From NCBI GenBank assembly GCA_030141605.1, contig JAQGDQ010000197.1:188001-252000 (forward strand): a stretch of DNA of 64,000 nucleotides, given 5' to 3'. The notes under the pieces were generated by a model. The model searched no databases. It was not told the origin of the DNA and saw nothing but the letters and a program-made list of their open reading frames with translations. Position numbers and translations under genes: made by a program. Source of the stretch: Tubiluchus corallicola. Its lineage: Eukaryota; Priapulida; Priapulimorpha; Priapulimorphida; Tubiluchidae. Positions within the stretch are counted from its first letter, which is position 1; each line of letters opens with the position of its first letter. Below, piece after piece: positions 14,001-22,922 of this stretch.

Positions 14001-17000
14001 AAATTCATTTAAAGCCTTTGCAATGCATACTAAGGTGACGAGTGGTGACTGATGCTCCTATAGTAGTAATATGCTACACCTGTCGGCTAATTGAATCAAT
14101 CGGTTGTTTGGGTCACAATCAATACTTCCATCCCAAAATGAGTCTGTTAAGCGGTGCCTATTGTGTGTGTATATATATATATATGTAATGTAATATATAA
14201 CAAGCAAAAGCAGTTGATTGCTTCATTAATTTTTAATATATTTACTAATTCCTAATTTACTCATCTGTAATGTTTAAGAATAAAGGCTCCTATTTGTGTT
14301 GTGTAATGCAGTTAGTTCTATACTAAGTTATTCTGCTGTACTTATTTATTGTGCAGACATTATGGATAATAAAATTTACGTCATCAAATTTAGGCCGATT
14401 TTAAATACTCTCGTAATTTCTTTTTAATTCCTGGTGAAAATATAGGAAGGGAGGTACTACTATAATATAGTGGCACTTACCTGGCATCCCGTATGTCTTA
14501 TGCGTTATCACCCTGCGGAATAGCTGTGTATAAAAAATCAATAGGAAATAGCTGCTGGAAAAGTAACGCGTAATGCAGGTCTGATAAACGGGTGCACTGA
14601 AAATGATATAAACTGTTTTTATCTATTCTGCACCCCTATAACACACATGCATTCCCGTTGTCAGGTAAACACCACTTAATGTTTCATTACAAAGTATAAG
14701 AACTTGCTTGCGAGAAATGTGGTACTTTGTTTAATGATTTGATGAAGGTATTGTTTGCTATTGTTTGTTTATTTGTAGCTATTGTTCAAGATTGCCCGCA
14801 GACCTCCTGAGCAGTAGCTTATTAGAGCTTGGCAAATTCAGCTGAATTGATTTCTGTGTCTGCAAATATAAACTAGACTTTTTCGTTGCAGTCTTCTCCG
14901 CAGCAGCGACGGTACACTTCTGAGACCCTTCCAGCAAGACAAGATCAGCATCCTCGTGGTAAACCTCGCTATGGTATCTCACTCGGCAAAGGCATACTAA
15001 AACTTAAAGCAAACCGCAGCACAAGCGCACCCAACCTAGGTGAAATGTTCGCTTCTCACCCTGTCTTATGCATGATTCACAATGTTAGCATTTACTGATG
15101 CTCTGATAGATAAAAAACAAAATAATTAGAAAAAAATGATTCATTTAGCTTCTTTATTGGTTGAATATCAGTTGAAATCCTGAGCATGCTTAGTGATTAG
15201 TGTCATTTAATTTCCTTTTTATTTGATTTGTCAAATTATTTGAGGTATGGTAAGGCAAACAGATCTGTATGTAATTTTGCTTAGTTTTTTGGAGTTTTTC
15301 TGTTAGTCTGTTTTTGTTCATTTTTGAAGAAACATAACTAAGACAAATGACAGTGTAACCTAGTGGCTTAGCCGATAATCCATTTCTTTAAGTTAAGTAT
15401 TGGTGGTCCTAAGTATATTTTGTTGGCAGAGCATAGGAGAATCTCTTGTTAGATTCAAAGTTAGAGATAGCACTTTCTAATTCCAAGCCTATTTGGAGAA
15501 CATGAGAATTTTTTTAGGTTAGCTAATTGTCCCGAGTACTCTTGGCATTGCCATTAAACTTTAAATGTTTGAATTAGATACAAAAGTAGGTTTTACCTGC
15601 TAGGAAGCTGGCAGATGTCATAGAGAGCATTTGAAACTGATTTTAAGTATATTGTTCGGTGGTTTTTTTATTCAGATAAATGCTAACAATTGTCACTTGT
15701 TTATCTTACTTGTTTCTATTATGTTTCTTGTTAAAAGCTAATAGCAGCAGCTGAAATGTGCTGTCAAAATATGATAATTTTACAGCAACATCCATGGCTG
15801 TTGCTATTTCAGTCTTATGACTACGTCAGCATATGTGATCTAGTCAGTTTAAAAGAATGGATCTGTTTCACTAATGTTTGATTTTGCATCTCTTTGTGAT
15901 GAAAGTTATTTTATAGTTCCTAGCTTGTTTGACTTTGGTTAGAAGTTGTGCATGTTTGAGGTAAGTGTTAAATCATTTTCATGTATCAGAACTTCTACTG
16001 GTGCGATCATGTAGCAAATTGATTCTGAGACATGGAAATGTTTCACAACATTGTTTTATGCAGCTGTTCTCTTTCTTTTCATGTTGCATGGTCTGCCTGA
16101 CGTCTGGTTGTTTTCTGCCTGGTTTGCTGCATGTACGTATTTCTAAACATTGTTTCTATAGAAGCACGGGTAAATAATTTCATGTTTGTGTGATTTTTTG
16201 CAGAATTTAATTAGTTGCTTTTAATTGATATGCTATAAGCCTTTCCACAGTTGCAGCTATTGATGGTGACCCTGAAAAGGTCAAATATTAAGCGTAACAA
16301 CTCTTTTGTGTACACTTGACAGCGCCTCAGCCCACACATTTGTAATAGTAAGAGTTTTAACAGCTAGTTAGAACCCTACTTAGTTCATTTTTTCTTGTTC
16401 CTAAGCAAGATCCTGTTAGTAAGTCACTCTACGCAAAGATTAATGCATAGTTAAGTAAAGCCCGCGTAAAACAATTGAAGTCACTGAACTGATGCGGCAG
16501 ATGGTTTTGCTTTACCCACCTGTCACGTGATGGTTGTAGTTAAGACACATTGCTGTGGTACACTTAACCTTTGAGCCTACAGCAACTGCATATGCTCACA
16601 ACAAAACTGTCAAAAGGCTTATTATTGAGCACAATTCTAATTTTGGACACTGAGTATTCTTTTTTATACTGTACTAAGATGGCTTTGAAATAATGAACAT
16701 GATATAACGTTCATGTTAGTGAATGTGATAAGATATATTAGTTTTCTTTTCTAGCTCAGCTTGAAAAAGTAAGTGAAAAGTGAAAAAATACATTATGAGT
16801 GTACTGTGTGGTGTGAAATTTTTGAATACGTTGTACACATGCTTTATGTTGATGCTTCTACTGTACTTTACACTGATTTTTCACTTGTTTTCCTTTTTTA
16901 TACCAAAAGAAATCTAAAAAGTATATTTTATACAGTTTACAGTCATATTTTTCATTATTCTGTTTTACTTATTTTGTAATGATAGGGGGTCTTTTTTAAT

Positions 17001-20000
17001 TTTAAACTTTCTAAATCATGGTCAAGACCAGTGGCAGCTTGTAGCTAACATTAGCAGGGGTGCTGCTTTGGAAAATTTTTAGCAATTGTTTTAATATTGT
17101 GTAAAACAAAACAAACATATGTAATTTTAATGCTGTAATTTGTAATTGTAATTTTAAACAAACAGACATGCGAAAGTTTATCCATAAACTTGATAAAATC
17201 CTAAATAAAATTTTTTTGCATACTAATAGCCTAAATTGTCGCAGTTCAAGCTTGATCCATTCACGGTAAGCACATGACAACTGTGTGAGTGACAGTACTT
17301 TCTCTACCTGGGCTCAGACGTGTGCACATAGCAGCATGCGTGCAATATCCAAACACCGCATTGCTGGAGCACACTGTGCTGGGCTGTGAAGCAAACAGTA
17401 CTACCCTCACGTGCTCTGGTTGCGTACAAGTATAAAGAAAAAACTTATTACATTGAATATTATTTATAATATCGAGTGAAAATACGGGTGCTGCAGTTCC
17501 ACAGTACCCATACACAAGCCACCACTAGCCAAGACTTTTGCTGTGTTTGTTTGTGAAATGTTAATCTTTTAAAAATCTTATGAGTTTGGCTTTGTGTTTG
17601 CTTTGCTTTACTTGTTTTCCTGGTTGATTTAATATTGCTTTGCTTTGCAGTGTGAGTTAAGTTTTATTAATGAAGTCTGCATTTTGCATTATATTTTGCC
17701 AAGTATTTTTTTAATAAAAATTATTTAATTTGATTAAAAATCTATGCTTATTTGATATAATAAATGACATGCAAGAAATAATAACTAATTATGGCTGACT
17801 AATTATGGGTATTCAAAGGTTACCGAAAAGCTTTTATGATTTCTTAATTTAGTTAGATCTTATCTTTGTATCCTTCAGTCAAAACTTCCTGCTTTATTTT
17901 TAGAATTTTTTTCCAGAAAGTTTATCCATCAAAAACATATTGCTATTTTTTATTTTTTTAATAATTTTGGCATTTTAGCGGAAGCAGATCCAAACATAGC
18001 AGCAAATCCTCATGCAGGATCATACAGTACTCTAGGCTCAGATCACCAGCGCAAGCCTTCTAAACAGAAAGGCCTTAAAAAATTCTTTGGCAGGTTTGTA
18101 CAGTTCATACTTCACCTTGCATGAATTGGTACAATTGCATTAGTTTTCATATCTTGTAAGATTAGAACACTGTAATATCTGGCACTATTTACTGATATTT
18201 CTTAAACAACGGAAGTGAAGTTCATTTCGGATGTAATTATATCCGAGTCGAACTTTTTAGTCTGATGTTGTTAGATTGAACTTTAGATTTTTGTAATTTC
18301 TCTATAAATTACCTGTTGTTAGTTTGTGAAGATTATGAATTGATTTTATAGGAGTGTGATAGTTGATTTAGTAATAGTTCTGTAGCTTTTTTTGCAATTA
18401 GAAAATGAAAATTGCACACACTTTCCATTTTGTTCATATTGGCGTTATTCAGTTCATCTCAACTTTAGGTACTGATAGGACGTTAGGTACTGACAATTTT
18501 TAAAACACAAACTTTTTCCATCTTTGCACAATTCTATTTATGTTAATTTTTAGGAAAACAGATTTTCTATTAGGAATATTATCTTTTTGCTTGATTGATA
18601 AGCAAGTTGTATTTTTTAATTCATTGTGTATATGAAGAATAGTTAGTTTTTGTTAGCATTTTGGTAGTTTTCATTGTGTGCAGTAGCGTGTTATGGTCTT
18701 TATACTGGATGCTCAATATGCTTAATGGTATGTTTCAGTTCAATAAAGCTTTGTTACAGTTTTGTGATGTTTCTTTGTATAAAATGGCTGCTTTAGCTGA
18801 TTACGCTGTTTTTGTTGCTTTTGCATGATTCCCTGCAGAATTCGACGAACTTCATCGCAAACTCTTGAAGATAATGAGAGAGGTTCTGCCCCCAGCAGTC
18901 CCGAGGAACCTGATAAGTACAGTTTTCAGCGTGGAGGTTTTCGAGCGACTGCGGGACCACGCCTGGGATGGTCACGTGAGTTCAAACCAACGTAAGTTTT
19001 ATAAATGTAATCCAGAAATAGCTTAGTAGCTTGCATGGTGAGCATCTTGATGCTTTTAGGTAAAAATTGTTAATTTTGATCAGCGTTAATTTTATTATTT
19101 CATTATTTTTTGTAGACTGGTAGACTCCTTTCATAATTATACTGAAATGTGAGTTGCCTATAATTGTTAAGAAATTATTAAGGTCAATTGGCATACACAA
19201 GTAGCCAATATTTCTATTGCTGACACTTGTTCGCAACTGTAGAAACAGTTCTCAAGTACTGGCCCACATATCGCACGTCAGTGAAGAAAATTATTTCAAA
19301 GTTATTATGTAATGTTCCTACAGCATCATTCAGTTTTTTCCATTATGAACAATTGCTGTCTAATACAATGCCAAATCAAAATTGATGTTCCATTCAACAA
19401 TAGTGGAATATGCAGAACAATAGTGATGTATGACAGTGATATGCTTTCTGATGTAGGAGTGTATTCTGTTTCAATAATCAAATTTATGAACATTTCGTCA
19501 TGTGCCAGTGTATTTACAGTAAACAGTTGTTTATTGTGAAAATCTTTAAGATTTCCCTTAGTATTTGTGTTAGTTCATTGATGAAAAATCTTTTGAGGTT
19601 GCTTGAGAGTCATTAATCTCACATTGTGTTTAATGTGATTCATTTGTTTAGCGAGTTGGACACACCATTTGCTCGTTGGGATGGTGATAAGGTAGCAATG
19701 TGGATGCATGAGATTGGGCTCACAGCGTATGTCATAGAATGCAAACGGTGGGTACGTAACGGGGACCAGCTACTCCGTGCCACACCACATGATCTAGAGA
19801 AGGTGTGTTAAAATTTAACATGTAGATACTATTAGCTTAGTTTTCTATATTATGTTGCTAATTTTTTACATCAAACTACTGGAGACTGTTTTAGATTTGT
19901 GTTTAGAACAATGCTGACTTAAATGTGTTTGCTGAATTTGGTCACTAAAAGGTTTATGTCATCTGTTGTCTTCCAGTATGGTGGTTTTTCTAAGATGAAA

Positions 20001-22884
20001 TGATTCCAATCTCTGCTTACTGGCAGTCCTGCAGGTGCTGGCATAATTTACTCAACTTATGGTGAAGATCTGTCAGAAATAGTGCATTATTTGTTGGTAT
20101 GTTTATAGGAGTTGGGAATCCATAACCATCTCCATAGGAAGAAGTTACAACTAGCATTACAAGCTGTTGGTTCAGAGGAACAGGATACAATGTGCAATCT
20201 TGATCATCATTGGGTCACACGTAAGTTTCTTCTCATGTAATATGCAATCTTGACCATCATAGGGTGACACATAAGTCTTCTCACATAATATGCAATCTTG
20301 ATCATCATTGGGTCACACGTAAGTTTCTTCTCATGTAATATGCAATCTTGACCATCATAGGGTGACACATAAGTCTTCTCACATAATACGCAATCTTGAA
20401 CATCATTGAGTCACACTTAAGTTTCTTCTTGCACACTGTACAGTCTTGATCATCAGTGGGTCACATTTTTAAGTTTCTTTTCACACAATTTACAATGTTG
20501 ACCATCATTGGGTGGCACATATGTTTCTTCTCGTGTAATATGGATCACGTGTAAGTTTCCTTTAACGTAATATGTAATCTTCATTGTCAATGGGTCTCAC
20601 ATAAGTTGAATGCGCAATCTTGAACATCACTGGTTAGATGTTTTTCGTTTTTCTAATATTATTTTATTACGCACTTAAAGGCTGGTTAGATGACGTAGGT
20701 TTACCACAGTACAAAGAAGCATTCAGTGAAGCAAGAGTAGATGGAAGAATGTTACACTACATGACTGTGGTATGAAATTTAGAACATAGCCATCATTGAT
20801 ACATGTTTGCAGAAATACTTTATCGAGCTATGTATATTTTCTCTGCTTGAATGTTTGTGCATTCTTTTGTAATCATAAAATGATCAATATTTCTTGACGG
20901 ATCAATGTCATTGGTAGTTTCAGTATTTGTTTTGTTAAGGAATATATGAACGTATCTTTCACATGCACCAGATTAATGCTTATAAGCCAACTAGTGTAAC
21001 TTTTCTAAAATAAGATTATGATAAAGATGGTCATTTGTTGAATATGGTGTCAACCGTCAATCAATTTAATATGAACCTATGAGTGTGGAAAAACAGAGCC
21101 TGGTTATAGAGTGATAGATAGCTTGTAGGATAAATAATGAAAAATGCAAACTTTGGCTTTAGTTCACTTAAATTTCAGGATATTTCTGTTTGTAGGAAGA
21201 TCTACTGCAAATGAAAGTGTTCAGTGCTTTACATCATGTTAGTTTTCGACGAGGAATTCAGTTGCTTAGGCTTTACAATTACAATCCAAACTGCCTGCGT
21301 CGACGTCCTACAGATGACCAGGTATTCATTTTCATTGCCTAAAATCGAACTAGTCCCTTATTATAATGTAAACTTTCACAACCTAAAATCCTACTCTCAT
21401 TATGAATATTCAATTTAATTTATTATAAACTTACCATAAAATTTGTTTCTTTTAATTTTATCACGTCCCTGTTAGTGGAATTAAATTTTTTCGGAACCAC
21501 CGTTTTTCGTTACGTGAGACGAATGACGTCATGAGTACAGTCACGAGGTCACCAAGGATCGGTAAACAAACATTGGTTATATATACGTTTTCTGTACCTC
21601 GTATATTATTCTCGCATGCGCTAAAGACGCATAGCATGGCGATCTTTACTGCAATGCACACGCTTGAAATTTGCCAGAAAAATCTCTTTCTTTGTGTAAT
21701 CATACAAATACATTAAAAAAACTTCACTGTCTTTTGGGGTTGTATAGGCTTTTAAGATTGACATTAGACCATCCTTAAAACTGTGTCTTATGAAAGAGGT
21801 GGGATGATGGTGTAGGAGCTGAGTGTAGAAAATATTGTTACATAGGACTTGCTTCACTACACAGAAGAGGTTTAATTCAAAAGGAAAAATTTCCCTTTTT
21901 TAAGTTTGGTTTGTATCTATTTTAGCCAGTAGAAAATGCACCAAGAGAAGTAATGCTTTGGACCAATCATCGGGTGATGGAGTGGTTACGGTCAGTTGAT
22001 TTGTCCGAGTATGCACCTAATCTTCGTGGCAGTGGTGTGCATGGTGCTCTCATAGTAAGTTGTTAATTTTCTTTGTTTGGTTTTATATAATATGTAAAAA
22101 TACTATTCTGCTATATTCTGCTGTAATATCTTGATTGTGTAATGTTATTTAGTTATGTTAGCAACTACCTGCACTTGGTGTTTGTTGGTTAGTCAACATG
22201 AATGTTGAAACGTTTTGGAAAGTCAGATGCGTTAATACTGATAACTCAACACTAGTTACAACATTACTTAGTAAGTTTTATAATATACCAATTTATATTA
22301 TTATACTAAAATATAATAAAAAAATGAACAAAAACAAATAGGCGTACTTTGTTTTGTAGTTTAAGCGTGATCTCAACTCGACTCAGTCTTTACTTATAAT
22401 AGAGATGTTGCAAATGTTATTTAAAGATATTTCGTTTGGCTACAATGTAGATATTTCAGTTTTCAAGGAAGTAGTGACACGCTGTGTTTCTTTAGGTTTT
22501 TTCTTTGAATGTAAATTTGCAGTGACCGTAAATGTGCAGTACTCATCTTTGTTACGAATAAAGAAAATTTGCTTTTGCTACACAAGTATAATCTTTCTTT
22601 TTTGTTTCTCAGATTTTAGAGCCCAAGTTTCATGCAGAGACACTCGCTCAGTTGCTGAACATCCCTAACAGTAAAACACTACTAAGGCGCCACCTATCCA
22701 CACACTTCTCTGCTCTGATTGGACCAGAAGTCTTGAAACAGAAACGTGATTGTGAGTTGCAGCCGGACTTCGTGCCATTGAGTGCCTCTTATAAACTAAA
22801 GGTGAGTTGAATTATTACATTAGAAGGAGTTTTTATTGATATTTTAACTGAGTAGATAGAAAGTAGGGCTTAATTTTAATTTCG

Positions 22885-22922
<38 letters not shown>

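Noticed and set aside
17261-17515. Cys-rich minus-strand frame
   Set aside because: It lies wholly inside the hAT-like element at 17029-17527 and has no transposase motif.
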